Under the pieces are notes generated by a model, which saw only the letters and a list, made by a program, of their open reading frames with translations, had not been told where the DNA came from and searched no databases. Both the position numbers and the translations under genes were made by a program. A DNA stretch of 64,000 nt from Thioalkalivibrio sp. ALE14 (GTDB lineage Bacteria > Pseudomonadota > Gammaproteobacteria > Ectothiorhodospirales > Ectothiorhodospiraceae), in the NCBI RefSeq assembly GCF_000376845.1, contig NZ_AQXY01000027.1, positions 124,001 to 188,000 of the forward strand, given 5' to 3'. This document shows positions 8,397-18,058 of the stretch, piece after piece; within the stretch, counting starts at the first letter, position 1, and each line of letters opens with the position of its first letter.

Positions 8397-10715
8397 GTGA
8401 CCCACCAGCGCTCGCCGTTTCGCTTCTTCTCCCGCCTGCTCGTCCTCGCAGCCCTGCTATTCTCCCTGCCGCTGGGGGCCGTCTCCGCTCAGGACGCCAG
8501 CGCGGCCGGGGCGGAATCCGGCAACGACCTGCGGCAGACGCTGATCGACGCGCTGGAAAACGAGGAGGCCCGCGAACGCCTGCTGGAAGCCTTGCGCGCC
8601 GACAGCGGCTCCAGCGAGAGCGACACGGCCGAAGATGCCGTCCCGGTAGACACAGGCGAAAGCGAATCCGTCGCCCGCCAGATCGCCCAGCTGACCCAGT
8701 CGCTGGCCGAGGGCACGGTGGCCGAAGTCCGGGCTCTGAACGACATTGCCACGGACATCGCCGAGCGCGTCCGCGCGATCGAACCGACCGTGTTCGGCAT
8801 GGCCGTGCTCGATCTCGCCATCATCATCGTGTTCACCGTGGCGGTGTTCCTGATCCTGCGACGGCTGGGCGCCCCGATGTTCACGGCGCTCGACCGCTGG
8901 GCACTGAATGCCGCCGAGCACATGCGCCTGATGCGCGCGCTGCCGGCGGTCACCCTGGCCGCCATCATCGATTTCCTGATCGTCATCCTTGCCTGGCTGG
9001 CCGGCTATGCCCTGGCGCTGTTCGTGCTGGGCGAATCGGGCGAAATGAACACCCGCCACTCGCTGTTCCTCAACGCCTTCCTGCTGATCGAGGTCACCAA
9101 GGCGGCGCTGCGCCTGATCTTCGCCACCCGCTACCACGGCCTGCGCCTGCTGCCGATGGCCGGGGACGAGGCGGCCTACTGGAATGCCTGGCTGGCCCGC
9201 ATCGTGGGCTATATCGGGTACGGCCTGTTGCTGCTGGTGCCAATTGCCAACAACCAGATCTCGTCCGAGGCGGGCCGCTCGCTGGGACTGCTCGTGATGC
9301 TGACGGCCTTCCTCTACGCCGCCGTGATCATCCTGCAGAACCGCACCCGGGTACATGACCGCCTGATGGCCCTCGCCAACCGGGCGGAATTCGCCTTCAC
9401 CCGCATCGTGACCTCGCTGCTCGCGAAGTCCTGGCACTGGATCGCCCTGCTCTACTTCCTGGCCCTGGCCGTGGTCAGCATCACCCGCCCGGAAGACGCC
9501 CTGCCCTTCATGGCCAAGGCCACCGGACAGACCCTGCTCGCCGCGTTCGTCGGCATCTTCGTGGCCAACCTGCTGACCCAGCTGATTGGCCGCCAGATCC
9601 GCGTGCCGGAGGAGACCCGGGAGAAATTCCCGTCGCTGGAACTGCGGCTGAACTCGTACATCCCGAAGGCGTTGCGGGTAATGCGCCTGGTGATCCTGCT
9701 GATCGTGCTGGCGGTGGTCGCAGATGCCTGGGGTGCCTTCAGCCTGACCACCTGGCTGGCCTCCGATACCGGCATGGCGTTGCTGGGAACCGCGATCTCG
9801 GTGGCCTTGATCGTGCTGGGTGTGCTGGCCATCTGGCTGGTGTTCGCCAGCTGGATCGAGCACCGCATGAACCCCAACACCGGGGACGGCGGCCCGACCG
9901 CGCGCGAGGCCACACTGCTGACCATCTTCCGCAACGCGGTGGCCATCGTGCTGATCGTGATGACCACCATGATCGTGCTGGCCGAGATCGGCGTGAACAT
10001 CGGCCCGCTGCTGGCCGGCGCCGGTGTGCTCGGGCTGGCGATCGGATTCGGTGCCCAGAAGCTGGTCCAGGACGTGATCACCGGGGTCTTCATCCAGCTG
10101 GAGAACGCGATCAACGTCGGCGACGTGGTCACCGTCGCCGGTACCACCGGCGTGGTCGAACGCCTGACCATCCGCTCGCTCGGCATCCGCGACCTGTCCG
10201 GGACCTACCACCTGATCCCGTTCTCCTCGGTGGATGCGGTCGCCAACTACATGCGCGAGTTCGCCTACCACGTGGGCGAATACGGGGTGGCCTACCGCGA
10301 AGACATCGACGAGGTCATCGTGCGTCTGCGCGAGGCCTTCGAGGAGCTGAAGGAAGACCCGGACCAGGGTCCGAACATCCTCGACGAGATGGAGGTCCAC
10401 GGGGTCACCGCACTGGCCGACAGCTCGGTCAACGTGCGGGTCCGGATCAAGACCCTGCCGGGCACCCAGTTCGGTCTGGGGCGCGCCTTCAACCGTCTGG
10501 TCAAGCGTCACTTCGACGCCGCCGGCATCGAGATCCCGTTCCCGCACCAGACCATCTACTTCGGTCAGGAGAAGGACGGGTCGGCCCCTGCGGCGAACCT
10601 GCGCATGATCCAGGCCGCCCCGGAGGGTGGCACGGACGACCAGGACTATTCGAACGACCGGCGCGCGCGCCCGAACCCGAAGCACAAGGGCGACTACGAC
10701 GAGACCGACGACTGA
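8397..10715 (+). CDS. MscS-family mechanosensitive ion channel (large, YbiO-like)
   Basis: Inner-membrane tension-gated channel, 772 residues, much longer than E. coli MscS and like the YbiO/YnaI class. A signal peptide (FFSRLLVLAALLFSLPLGAVSAQ) is followed by an acidic, Ser/Glu-rich periplasmic segment, then about ten TM helices. The conserved MscS core starts near residue 540 with the pore helix (GPLLAGAGVLGLAIGFGAQK) and the beta domain (VGDVVTVAGTTGVVERLTIR, then RDLSGTYHLIPFSSV). The C-terminal alpha/beta domain ends with PFPHQTIYFGQEKDG. The GTG at 8397 is preferred over an upstream in-frame ATG because a TGAGG ribosome-binding site precedes it and the signal peptide then begins near residue 8. 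Confidence 0.9.
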   Translation: MTHQRSPFRFFSRLLVLAALLFSLPLGAVSAQDASAAGAESGNDLRQTLIDALENEEARERLLEALRADSGSSESDTAEDAVPVDTGESESVARQIAQLTQSLAEGTVAEVRALNDIATDIAERVRAIEPTVFGMAVLDLAIIIVFTVAVFLILRRLGAPMFTALDRWALNAAEHMRLMRALPAVTLAAIIDFLIVILAWLAGYALALFVLGESGEMNTRHSLFLNAFLLIEVTKAALRLIFATRYHGLRLLPMAGDEAAYWNAWLARIVGYIGYGLLLLVPIANNQISSEAGRSLGLLVMLTAFLYAAVIILQNRTRVHDRLMALANRAEFAFTRIVTSLLAKSWHWIALLYFLALAVVSITRPEDALPFMAKATGQTLLAAFVGIFVANLLTQLIGRQIRVPEETREKFPSLELRLNSYIPKALRVMRLVILLIVLAVVADAWGAFSLTTWLASDTGMALLGTAISVALIVLGVLAIWLVFASWIEHRMNPNTGDGGPTAREATLLTIFRNAVAIVLIVMTTMIVLAEIGVNIGPLLAGAGVLGLAIGFGAQKLVQDVITGVFIQLENAINVGDVVTVAGTTGVVERLTIRSLGIRDLSGTYHLIPFSSVDAVANYMREFAYHVGEYGVAYREDIDEVIVRLREAFEELKEDPDQGPNILDEMEVHGVTALADSSVNVRVRIKTLPGTQFGLGRAFNRLVKRHFDAAGIEIPFPHQTIYFGQEKDGSAPAANLRMIQAAPEGGTDDQDYSNDRRARPNPKHKGDYDETDD

Positions 10716-10722
10716 TGCGCAC

Positions 10723-10759
10723 GGTTGCCGCGGAGGCCGATCCTGGCCTCCCGGCAACC
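10723..10759 (+). terminator. Strong hairpin after the mscS-like gene
   Basis: Just past the stop codon, GGTTGCCG-c-GGAGGCC pairs with GGCCTCC-c-GGCAACC across a 6-base loop, giving about 16 near-perfect GC-rich pairs. No T-run follows, so Rho-independent activity is uncertain; it could also protect the mRNA 3' end. Confidence 0.4.
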
Positions 10760-10822
10760 GGCATCCTGTCCTGAGCCGTCTTACCCTTTCCGACAGGGAG
10801 GGATTTGGGTCAATATAGGTCC

Positions 10823-11509
10823 ATGCGACTGTTGATCCTGCTCGCGCCTCTGTTGCTGCTCCTCGCCTGGGCACCGGGCCTCTGGGTGCGCCACGTCATG
10901 AAGAAATACCACCAGCCGGCGGACCGCTACGACGGCACGGGCGCGGAACTGGCCCGCGACCTGCTGGACCGTCACGGGCTGCACAAGGTCAGGGTGGAGA
11001 CCACCACCAAAGGCGATCACTACGATCCGGACGCCCGCACCGTGCGCCTGTCGGAGGAAAACCACGACGGACACTCGCTCACGGCGGTCACCGTGGCCGC
11101 CCACGAAGTGGGCCACGCCATCCAGCATGCGGAGGGTTACGCCCCGCTGCGCATGCGCAGCTACCTGGTCTGCGTCGCGGGATACGGACAGCAGATCGGC
11201 GCCTGGCTGCTGGTCGCCATCCCCTTTATCACGATCCTCGCCCGTCACCCGGCGCCCGCGATCCTGTTCCTGCTGGCCGGGGTGCTGTCCATGGGACTCG
11301 CCGCACTGGTCCATTTCATCACCCTGCCCACCGAACTGGATGCCAGCTTCCGGCGTGCCATGCCGATGCTCCGCGACGGCAAGTATCTGCACCCGCCCGA
11401 CTACCCGCATGCCGAACGCATCCTGAAGGCCGCTGCCTATACCTACCTGTCACAATCGTTGATGAGCCTGCTGAACATCGCCTCGTGGTTCCGGTACCTG
11501 CGTCGATGA
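10823..11509 (+). CDS. YugP-like zinc metallopeptidase, membrane-bound
   Basis: Neutral zinc metallopeptidase (DUF2268/YugP type) of 228 residues. The metal motif is HEVGHAIQHAEGY, with His94, Glu95 and His98, and a TM helix precedes it at residues 1-22. Two more hydrophobic segments follow (WLLVAIPFITILA and PAILFLLAGVLSMGLAALVHF), then the conserved TLPTELDASFRRA segment, which in the family supplies the third zinc ligand region. The ATG at 10823 is chosen over a TTG 18 bp upstream because of the AGGT signal and direct entry into the hydrophobic anchor. The stop overlaps the methyltransferase start (ATGA). Substrates are unknown. Confidence 0.85.
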   Translation: MRLLILLAPLLLLLAWAPGLWVRHVMKKYHQPADRYDGTGAELARDLLDRHGLHKVRVETTTKGDHYDPDARTVRLSEENHDGHSLTAVTVAAHEVGHAIQHAEGYAPLRMRSYLVCVAGYGQQIGAWLLVAIPFITILARHPAPAILFLLAGVLSMGLAALVHFITLPTELDASFRRAMPMLRDGKYLHPPDYPHAERILKAAAYTYLSQSLMSLLNIASWFRYLRR

Positions 11510-12186
11510 GGTCGTCCGCACCGGACACCTGCATGCTGTGCAAACATCCCACCCGACCGTTTCACCACCGCGGCGTCGGCGACCCCTCGCCCGGCGACTA
11601 CCGCCGCTGTCCTAACTGCCACCTGGTGAGTCTCGAACCCTCTGACTGGCCCGACCGCGAGGCGGAACGTGCGTATTACCGCACCCACGAAAACCGCCCC
11701 GACGATCCGGGCTACCAGGCCCATTTACAGCGGGTGATACAGCCACTGCTCGAGGCTCTGCCGCCGCCCGCTCGCGGCCTCGACTGGGGCTGCGGACCAC
11801 AACCGGTCCTCGCAACCCTGCTGCGGCATCAGGGCTACCGGATGGACACCTGGGACCCGGCCTTTGCGCCCGACCGGCCCGACCCACCCGGCCCCGGCTG
11901 GGATTTCGTCACCTGCACCGAAGTCATGGAACACATACACCGTCCCCGGGAGGCGCTGCAGACCATGCTCGACCACCTGCGCCCCGGCGGCATCCTGGCC
12001 GTGATGACCGAATGGCCTCCCGAGGCGGCCCGCTTTCGCCGCTGGCATTACCGCCGCGATCCCACCCATGTCGCCTTCTACGGGCCCGAGACCCTGCACT
12101 GGATCGCGGACCAGCTGGATTGCGCACTGAAGCTGCCGTCGCGTGACATCGCCCTGTTCACCCGTACCCGGGATTGTGCGCAATGA
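11506..12186 (+). CDS. Class I SAM-dependent methyltransferase with N-terminal zinc ribbon
   Basis: A 226-residue protein. The N-terminus carries two Cys pairs (CMLCKH and YRRCPNCHLVSL) resembling the zinc-binding head found on several SAM methyltransferases. The Methyltransf_11/23-type core follows with motif I LDWGCGPQPVLATLL (SAM binding), an acidic residue at the end of beta 2 (MDTWDPAF), TCTEVMEHIHRP (motif IV/post I) and LRPGGILAVMTEW. The ATG overlaps the stop of the YugP-like gene, so the two are coupled. The substrate cannot be inferred. Confidence 0.85.
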   Translation: MRSSAPDTCMLCKHPTRPFHHRGVGDPSPGDYRRCPNCHLVSLEPSDWPDREAERAYYRTHENRPDDPGYQAHLQRVIQPLLEALPPPARGLDWGCGPQPVLATLLRHQGYRMDTWDPAFAPDRPDPPGPGWDFVTCTEVMEHIHRPREALQTMLDHLRPGGILAVMTEWPPEAARFRRWHYRRDPTHVAFYGPETLHWIADQLDCALKLPSRDIALFTRTRDCAQ

Positions 12187-12784
12187 TCGACCGCCCGCGC
12201 GGGGCTTGTCCGGACGACTTCGGGTACACCCATCCGCGCTAGCAAGCGAGCCATGCCGGCTCCGGAGCCAACCAGCCAACCAGCCAACCAGCCAACGGAG
12301 ATGCTGCCGCTGGGCGTGGTCATCCGCGAAGCGGACTACGGCCGATGGTGAGGCCTCTCGCCGCGGCCACTGGCATGCGGCCACAAGCGACCCGGCCAAT
12401 CGGATCGCCGCCCCCGGACTGGAACGGGCGTCACACCGATGCGGTTACCCCATCACGCCCGGGGAACAACGCCGCCTCATGCCGTTCTTTGACTGGTACC
12501 GTAACCCTTCAGCGTGGCTTCCCGAACAGCGGAGAGTCCTCCCGGAAGGCCGTACGCCCCCAACGTCCATATGGGCATCTCAGACGGCTCACCGGCGACA
12601 AGGCGCGCCCACGTGGCCGGGCGCGACAGCGCATTGGCCTTGATGTGATGCGTTTCCGGGGCGTTGCGGCTCGGCACCCGGGGCACCTGGCGCATGCTGC
12701 CGCCGGCATCACCGGGCCACGCTTGTTAAGCTGGGGTTAAGTGCGATTGTCTACGCTATACCTGTACTTATGAGGAGAAGTTTT
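12187..12784. other. 598-bp intergenic region without a recognisable gene
   Basis: No convincing coding sequence is seen: frames open here lack ribosome-binding sites and family features. The region holds a short tandem repeat (12268-12296). It ends in a more AT-rich leader before the gene at 12785, with TTGTTA near 12724 and TATACC near 12760 as weak promoter-like elements that do not have consensus spacing. Confidence 0.5.
12268..12296 (+). repeat. Tandem repeat of CCAACCAG, about 3.6 copies
   Basis: Three perfect copies of the 8-mer CCAACCAG are followed by a partial CCAAC. The repeat is located 80 bp past the methyltransferase stop in non-coding DNA. Its unit length is not a multiple of three, consistent with non-coding DNA and possible slippage. 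Confidence 0.85.
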
Positions 12785-13372
12785 ATGAAGATTCGTTCGC
12801 AGTCCCTCGCCGGACTGATCGCCGCCGCCGCGCTCGCCCTGGCCAGCCCGCTCGTCATGGCCCAGGGGATGGGCCAGCAAGGCCAGGGTGGTATGGGCAT
12901 GCAAGGCGGCCAGGGCGGTAACCCGCAGATGGAGATGCAGCAGCTCCAGCAGACCCTCGCCGAGACCCAGCAGCAAGCCATTCAGAACAACCCGCAGCTG
13001 GAGCAGAAAGGCGAAGAACTGGAAAACCTGGTGCTGGACAAGATGGAGTCCGCCGGCTACCAGCCGCGCCGCGATCTGGAAACCCTCGAATCCGCCGAGG
13101 AACGCCTGCGCGATCCGGACCTGAGCGCCGAAGAGCGCCAGCAGGTTATCCAGTCCGAGGACGTGCAGCAGGCGCAGATGAACCTGCAGGAGGCCCAGCA
13201 GGCGGTCGCGCAGGATCAGGAGATCCGCGAGGCCCAGGAATCCCTGCGTGACGACCTGATGGCCGCCATGCGCCAGGAGAACGCCGATATCGACAACGTG
13301 ATCGAGCGCATGCAGAGCCTGCAACAGCAGATGCAGCAGCAACAGGGTGGGCAGGGCGGCATGATGCGCTGA
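12785..13372 (+). CDS. Exported Gln/Met/Gly-rich helical protein of unknown function
   Basis: A 195-residue protein with a clear signal peptide (MKIRSQSLAGLIAAAALALA then SPLVMAQ, cleavage near residue 26). A low-complexity MGQQGQGGMGMQGGQGG stretch follows. The rest is highly charged and Gln-rich, with heptad-like patterns suggesting coiled coil (EERQQVIQSEDVQQAQMNLQ). It ends in a second low-complexity tail (QQQMQQQQGGQGGMMR). No catalytic motif is seen. The ATG at 12785 is preferred over one 15 bp upstream because AGGAG sits 8 bases before it. It is monocistronic and followed by a strong terminator. A periplasmic chaperone-like or stress role would be a guess. Confidence 0.8.
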   Translation: MKIRSQSLAGLIAAAALALASPLVMAQGMGQQGQGGMGMQGGQGGNPQMEMQQLQQTLAETQQQAIQNNPQLEQKGEELENLVLDKMESAGYQPRRDLETLESAEERLRDPDLSAEERQQVIQSEDVQQAQMNLQEAQQAVAQDQEIREAQESLRDDLMAAMRQENADIDNVIERMQSLQQQMQQQQGGQGGMMR

Positions 13373-13404
13373 TCGCGCAGCCCTCCCCTTCCGCCCGACG
13401 AAAC

Positions 13405-13436
13405 GCCCGGCTCCCGCGAGGGGGCCGGGCTTTTTT
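13405..13436 (+). terminator. Rho-independent terminator
   Basis: GCCCGGCTCCC pairs with GGGGGCCGGGC around a short loop and is followed directly by TTTTTT. It lies 32 bp past the exported-protein stop and before the convergent malQ end. Confidence 0.9.
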
Positions 13437-13479
13437 GTGTTCGACCCGGGCGCCCGCAGGACCCCAACGGGGGCTGCCG

Positions 13480-14955
13480 TCAATCGAGGCGTCCGGTCTC
13501 CTGCGCCAGTGCGCGCAATGCGTCCGTCTGCCCCTCGGGCAGCTCGCTCCATTCGAAGCGCCAGCTCCAGTTGCGCTCGTCCACCGTACCGGGGATGTTC
13601 ATGCGCGCATCCGACCCCAGCTGCAGGGCATCCTGCATGGGCAGGATCGCCAGCTGCGCCGGCGAACGGAACGCCGCGCGGATCAGCGGCCAGGGCATCT
13701 CTCCGGCCGGGCCCTCGTCCAGCGTCGCGATTACATGCTGCTGCATCTCCAGGTCCAGGCAACGGAACCAGCCCAGGGTAGTGTCATTGTCATGGGTGCC
13801 GGTGTACACGGCACTCAGTTCGTCGTGATTGGCCGGCAGGTAGGGGTTGTCCGGCCCGCCCTCGAAGGCGAACTGCAGGATGCGCATGCCGGGCAGGTCG
13901 AAGCGCAGACGCAAGGCCGTCACCTCCGGGGTGATCACGCCCAGGTCCTCTGCCAGCAACGGCAGTACGCCCAGACGGTCCTGCAGCTGTTCAAAGAAGT
14001 CGGCACCCGGCCCCGCCACCCAGTGGCCCTGCGTGGCATCCGGCTCGCTTGCCGGCACGGCCCAGCTGGCCTCGAAACCGCGGAAGTGGTCGATCCGCAC
14101 CGCATCCACCGTCTCCAGCGTCCAGCGCATGCGCTCGACCCACCAGTCGTACCCCCGTTCGGCCAGACGGTCCCAGCGGTAATGGGGATTGCCCCAGCGC
14201 TGGCCGGTCTCGGAGAAGTAATCCGGCGGCACGCCGGCCACCGTCAGGGGGTGCCCCGTCGCATCCAGATCGAACAGGTCGCGGTGGGCCCAGACCTCCG
14301 CGGAGTCGTGGGCCACGAAGATGGGCATGTCGCCGAGGATCAGGATATCCCGTGCGCGCGCATGCTCGCGCACGTCCTGCCACTGGTCGAACAGCACGAA
14401 CTGGGCGAAACACACGGCCTCCAGTGCCTCCCCCGACTCGGTTTCCACGGCCGCCAGGGCCTCCGGATCACGGTCGCGCAACCCCGCCGGCCATTCCCAC
14501 CAGGGACGGTCGCCCTGGCGTGCGCGAATGACCACGAAGCGCGCGAAATCCTCCAGCCACACCGGCCCCTGAGCGTCGCGAAACGCCTGATAGGCCTGAG
14601 CCCAGCCGTCGGCCATCTGCTCCAGCCGTTCCCGCGCCTCGTGCAGCAGGGTCTCGACGGGCGAATCCGGCCCATCCAGGCCCGCGCGTTCGCCAAGACG
14701 TTGCGGATCGATCAGACGGACATCCCCCGCGAAGGCGGAGATACTCGCATACGGGGAGCCGTCCTCCTGGGGCGGATGCAGCGGGAGAATCTGCCACAGG
14801 CTGAACCCGGCGTCCCGTGCCCAGTCGAGGAAGCGGAAGGCCTCCTGCCCCAGCGTGCCCACCGGGCCCGGACCCGGCAGCGAGACCGGATGCAGCAACA
14901 CGCCGGCCCGGCGCCGCTGCATCAGGGGGTTACAGTGCTCCTCACCCGCCTCCAT
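13480..14955 (-). CDS. malQ: 4-alpha-glucanotransferase (amylomaltase, GH77)
   Basis: Cytoplasmic disproportionating enzyme that transfers maltooligosaccharide units between alpha-1,4-glucans. The protein has 491 residues, the short bacterial MalQ/plant DPE1 length. Conserved GH77 features include the N-terminal RRAGVLLHPVSLPGPGPVGTLG entry, YASISAFAGDVRLID, GDMPIFVAHDSAEVWAH, the nucleophile region VRIDHFRGFEASW, the acid/base region AEDLGVITPEV and the stabiliser motif GTHDNDTTLGW. It lies 3 bp downstream of the GH57 gene and is the third gene of the glgC-GH57-malQ operon. A second in-frame ATG 33 bp downstream is also possible as start. Confidence 0.95.
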   Translation of the reverse strand: MEAGEEHCNPLMQRRRAGVLLHPVSLPGPGPVGTLGQEAFRFLDWARDAGFSLWQILPLHPPQEDGSPYASISAFAGDVRLIDPQRLGERAGLDGPDSPVETLLHEARERLEQMADGWAQAYQAFRDAQGPVWLEDFARFVVIRARQGDRPWWEWPAGLRDRDPEALAAVETESGEALEAVCFAQFVLFDQWQDVREHARARDILILGDMPIFVAHDSAEVWAHRDLFDLDATGHPLTVAGVPPDYFSETGQRWGNPHYRWDRLAERGYDWWVERMRWTLETVDAVRIDHFRGFEASWAVPASEPDATQGHWVAGPGADFFEQLQDRLGVLPLLAEDLGVITPEVTALRLRFDLPGMRILQFAFEGGPDNPYLPANHDELSAVYTGTHDNDTTLGWFRCLDLEMQQHVIATLDEGPAGEMPWPLIRAAFRSPAQLAILPMQDALQLGSDARMNIPGTVDERNWSWRFEWSELPEGQTDALRALAQETGRLD

Positions 14956-14958
14956 CGA

Positions 14959-16707
14959 CTACTGTCCCTTCCGCATGGTCCCACCCGCAGCCGGATCACC
15001 ACCACCGACCGAAAGTACCTCGCCCAGGGACTCCGGCACTTCCAGGTCGGCCAGCTGGTACAGGCGTGCGAGGTGGCGGCGGTAGAGTTGTTCGAAGTCA
15101 CTCACTGAGCCGGCCGGGTTGTATTCCCCGAACCACCAGCACCAGTCGGACCCCTCGCAGACCGCCAGCTGCTTGCGCAACTCCGGCGTATCCAGGGCCG
15201 GATGCCGTGCGATGGCCTGATCCACGGCCGTCCAGGCCTCGATCAGGCGATCCCAGCCCAGGTTCTTGTCCGGATCGCCGATCCAGGTGGAGAAGGTCCC
15301 GTACACCCAGGAACCGGCCACCATGCCCGGCAGTTCACCACGTTCCGTCCGCGGGCCGGTACGCTGGCAGACGTCGGAGAAGGTGCACAGGTTCAGCCGC
15401 GGGTTTTCCGCCAGCCGCTCGTACAGCGCCCGCAGGAAGTAAAATCCGTTATCCGGGTAGTACTCCCAGGCATTCTCGCCATCCAGGATGACCGGCACCA
15501 CGCCACCCTCGGGAGAAGCCTCGGCAATATTTTCCAGGTGTTGCACGAAATCCCCGACGGCATCGTCGGCATGCCAGTCGGCGTAGCGAAACCCGATGGC
15601 ATCGGACAAGCCGTCATCGCGAAAGAACAGCTCGGTCCTTGCACCTTCCAGGCAATAGGGCCGGTGCAGCCAGCCCTCCTGTTCCGCCGAGCCGGTATGC
15701 GACTCGGCCGTCTGCCCCGCCGCGGCCAGGCTGTTGCCCAGCACGGTCTGGCCGCTGGCCGTCCAGCAGATCCCGTAGTCATCCAGCAGGCGCACCGTGG
15801 CTTCGCTGAGACTGCCCTCCGACGGCCAGCAGCCGCGTGGACGGAAGCCGAAGTACTGCTCGAACACCTCCAGACCGCGTTCGATGTGCCAGCGCACACG
15901 CGCCTCGCCCTCCGGATATGCCGGCGCATTCGGCAACTCGACATCCGGCATCGCCTCGCGTGCCGAGTTCAGGTCCAGAAGCAACGGCATGATCGGGTGC
16001 GCATAGGGTGTAAAGGAGAGTTCCACACGCCCCTGCTCCGCCAGTTCACGATAGCGCGGCAGGATCGCCTTCACCTCGTCGCGGATCAGCTTCAGCAGAC
16101 GACCGCGAACATCGCGGTTGAAACCCGTCTCGGCCTTCAGCCAGCCCTGTACCTCCGGATAGGCGCGGCGCACCGTCTCCCCTAGCCAGGCCAGGTGGTA
16201 GCAGGTGGCCAGGTCCTGGAAATAGCGGGTGTCCAGGTGCGCCAGCAGCACCGGGTCCTCCAGCGCCTGGCGCGCCAGCGCCGCCAGGCGCTCGAACAGC
16301 GGGAAGGGCTCGATCATCCGCGGGGCATGCGCGCGCAGGCAGACGCGCAGGATCTCGCGACGCTGCACGGGATCCACCGGGACAATGTCCATCTGCAGCA
16401 GGTCGAGTACCGGATCACCAAAGCTCGAGCGACTGCCGATGCCGGCATCCAGCCGTTCACCATAGTCCGCGATCTGCTCCAGCAGGATCGGCGCGAAATT
16501 CACCACCGCCCGGGCCTGGGGACAGGCCTCCAGGTGGGCCGCCATGTCGGTGTAGTCCTTCAGCGCATGCAGATAGGTCCACGGCAGCACGTACTCGCGC
16601 GCGCCCGAGTCGTAGTACTGCGGCTGATGCATGTGCCAGCACAGCACCACGTCGAGCTGTGGTGCCTGCGTAGCGAGGGCCGTCCTTGCGTCGGATTCAG
16701 CGGACAT
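14959..16707 (-). CDS. Glycoside hydrolase family 57 protein (alpha-amylase/amylopullulanase type)
   Basis: Probable intracellular alpha-glucan hydrolase or transferase of 582 residues. The GH57 signature regions are visible: [11 protein letters not shown] (region 1), [19 protein letters not shown] with the nucleophile Glu near residue 297, [19 protein letters not shown] with the acid/base Asp, and [16 protein letters not shown] (region 5). No signal peptide is seen, so it should act on storage glucan in the cytoplasm. The ATG at 16707 ([10 protein letters not shown]) is chosen over a TTG 18 bp upstream; it overlaps the glgC end by 11 bp. Its position between glgC and malQ argues for glycogen turnover. 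Exact specificity is open. Confidence 0.9.
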   Translation of the reverse strand: MSAESDARTALATQAPQLDVVLCWHMHQPQYYDSGAREYVLPWTYLHALKDYTDMAAHLEACPQARAVVNFAPILLEQIADYGERLDAGIGSRSSFGDPVLDLLQMDIVPVDPVQRREILRVCLRAHAPRMIEPFPLFERLAALARQALEDPVLLAHLDTRYFQDLATCYHLAWLGETVRRAYPEVQGWLKAETGFNRDVRGRLLKLIRDEVKAILPRYRELAEQGRVELSFTPYAHPIMPLLLDLNSAREAMPDVELPNAPAYPEGEARVRWHIERGLEVFEQYFGFRPRGCWPSEGSLSEATVRLLDDYGICWTASGQTVLGNSLAAAGQTAESHTGSAEQEGWLHRPYCLEGARTELFFRDDGLSDAIGFRYADWHADDAVGDFVQHLENIAEASPEGGVVPVILDGENAWEYYPDNGFYFLRALYERLAENPRLNLCTFSDVCQRTGPRTERGELPGMVAGSWVYGTFSTWIGDPDKNLGWDRLIEAWTAVDQAIARHPALDTPELRKQLAVCEGSDWCWWFGEYNPAGSVSDFEQLYRRHLARLYQLADLEVPESLGEVLSVGGGDPAAGGTMRKGQ

Positions 16708-17962
16708 GGTGGGTCGCCTGTCCAAGCATCTCCGGCGTCACCACCCGCACCCCGCCCGGGGAGACGAAGTAGTCGCGGGCATCGGCCTCGTCGTCCACCC
16801 CGATCTCCGTCCCGTCCGGCACCCTGCAGCCCTTGTCGATCACCGCGTTGCGGATTACGCAGTTCTCGCCAACGGTCACGCTTGGCAGGATCACCGAGTC
16901 CTCGACCGTGGCACAGGCATTGACCTGCACATTCGAGAACAGCAGCGAGTGACGCACGGTACTGCCGGAGATGATGCAGCCGCCGGAAACCATGGAGTCG
17001 ATCGCCATGCCGCGGCGGTCCTCGTCATCGAACACGAACCCGGCCGGCGGCAGCTGCTCCTGGTAGGTCCAGATCGGCCATTCCGAGTCGTACAGATTCA
17101 GTTCAGGGGTCACGCCGATCAGCTCCAGGTTCGCCTGCCAGTAGGAGTCGATCGTCCCCACGTCGCGCCAGTAGCCCTGGCGCACGCCCTGCTCGTCGCG
17201 GAACGGATAGGCCATCACCTGGTAGCGCTCGATGATGCCGGGAATGATGTCCTTGCCGAAGTCGTGGCTGGAAAAGGTGTCGTCCGCATCCTTGATCAGC
17301 TGCTCGAACAGGAATTCGGTGTTGATCACGTAGATCCCCATGGAAGCCAGCGAGTGGGTCTTGCTGCCGGGGATGAGCGCCGGGTCCTCCGGCTTCTCGG
17401 CAAACGAGGTGATGCGGCTGGCGGCATCCACGCCCATGACGCCGAAGGCCTTGGCGCGCTCCTGCTCCACCTCCAGGCAGCCCACCGTCATGTCGGCCCC
17501 GCTCTCCACGTGGAAGGCGATCATCTGGCCGTAGTCCATCTTGTAGATGTGGTCGCCGGCCAGGATCAGCACATAGCGTGGGTTGTGCTGCCGGATGATG
17601 TCGATGTTCTGATAGACCGCATCGGCCGTCCCGGCGTACCAGGAGGTCTCGATGCGCTGCTGCGCCGGCAGCAGCTCGATGAACTCGCCAAACTCCCCGC
17701 GCAGGAAGCTCCAGCCACGCTGCATGTGCTGGATCAGCGAATGTGCCTTGTACTGGGTGACCACCGCCACCTGGCGAATCCCGGAGTTGATGCAGTTGGA
17801 CAGGGGGAAGTCGATGATGCGGAACTTCCCGCCGAAGGGCACGGCCGGCTTGGCCCGCCACAGTGTCAATTGTTTCAGTCGCGAACCACGTCCGCCGGCC
17901 AGAATCAGGGCGAGGGTCTCCCGGGTCAGGCGGCTAACGTAACGTTGCGGTTGTGGAGTCAT
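16697..17962 (-). CDS. glgC: Glucose-1-phosphate adenylyltransferase (ADP-glucose pyrophosphorylase)
   Basis: Makes ADP-glucose from glucose-1-phosphate and ATP, the committed step of bacterial glycogen synthesis. The 421-residue protein matches GlgC length. The N-terminal nucleotidyltransferase signature is [17 protein letters not shown], followed by [20 protein letters not shown] with the allosteric-site Lys, [12 protein letters not shown], the metal-binding [14 protein letters not shown] and SFAEKPEDP. The C-terminal left-handed beta-helix ([20 protein letters not shown]) is complete. The ATG at 17962 has AGGATGG upstream. It is first in a three-gene operon and is divergent from glgB across about 96 bp. 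Confidence 0.96.
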   Translation of the reverse strand: MTPQPQRYVSRLTRETLALILAGGRGSRLKQLTLWRAKPAVPFGGKFRIIDFPLSNCINSGIRQVAVVTQYKAHSLIQHMQRGWSFLRGEFGEFIELLPAQQRIETSWYAGTADAVYQNIDIIRQHNPRYVLILAGDHIYKMDYGQMIAFHVESGADMTVGCLEVEQERAKAFGVMGVDAASRITSFAEKPEDPALIPGSKTHSLASMGIYVINTEFLFEQLIKDADDTFSSHDFGKDIIPGIIERYQVMAYPFRDEQGVRQGYWRDVGTIDSYWQANLELIGVTPELNLYDSEWPIWTYQEQLPPAGFVFDDEDRRGMAIDSMVSGGCIISGSTVRHSLLFSNVQVNACATVEDSVILPSVTVGENCVIRNAVIDKGCRVPDGTEIGVDDEADARDYFVSPGGVRVVTPEMLGQATHHVR

Positions 17963-18058
17963 GCATCCATCCTTGCCAAAAAGAGTGATACCCACGTGTT
18001 CGGCCAATCCAACCCGAACCCTGCTGTTCCACCTCCGAAACGCGAGCTTGATCCGAGT
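17963..18058. promoter_or_regulatory. Divergent glgC/glgB promoter region
   Basis: The 96-bp spacer separates the diverging glgC operon and glgB and must carry at least the start of both transcripts unless promoters lie inside the coding sequences. No consensus -35/-10 pair is obvious. The glgB ATG has only a weak ribosome-binding site (GCTTGATCCGAGT). Confidence 0.45.

Noticed and set aside
8457-10874. An 805-codon open frame antisense to the MscS-like gene
   Set aside because: High GC makes the opposite strand open. The product is Gln/His/Asp/Gly-rich with no domain and no ribosome-binding site, and the sense frame has clear MscS motifs.
12143-12740. Possible genes of 130-166 codons between the methyltransferase and the exported Gln-rich protein
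   Set aside because: There is no ribosome-binding site, no recognisable motif, and a non-triplet tandem repeat lies within.
13435-15491. Long plus-strand frames opposite malQ and the GH57 gene
   Set aside because: These are GC-driven antisense frames; they carry no motifs, and the minus-strand frames contain GH77 and GH57 signatures.
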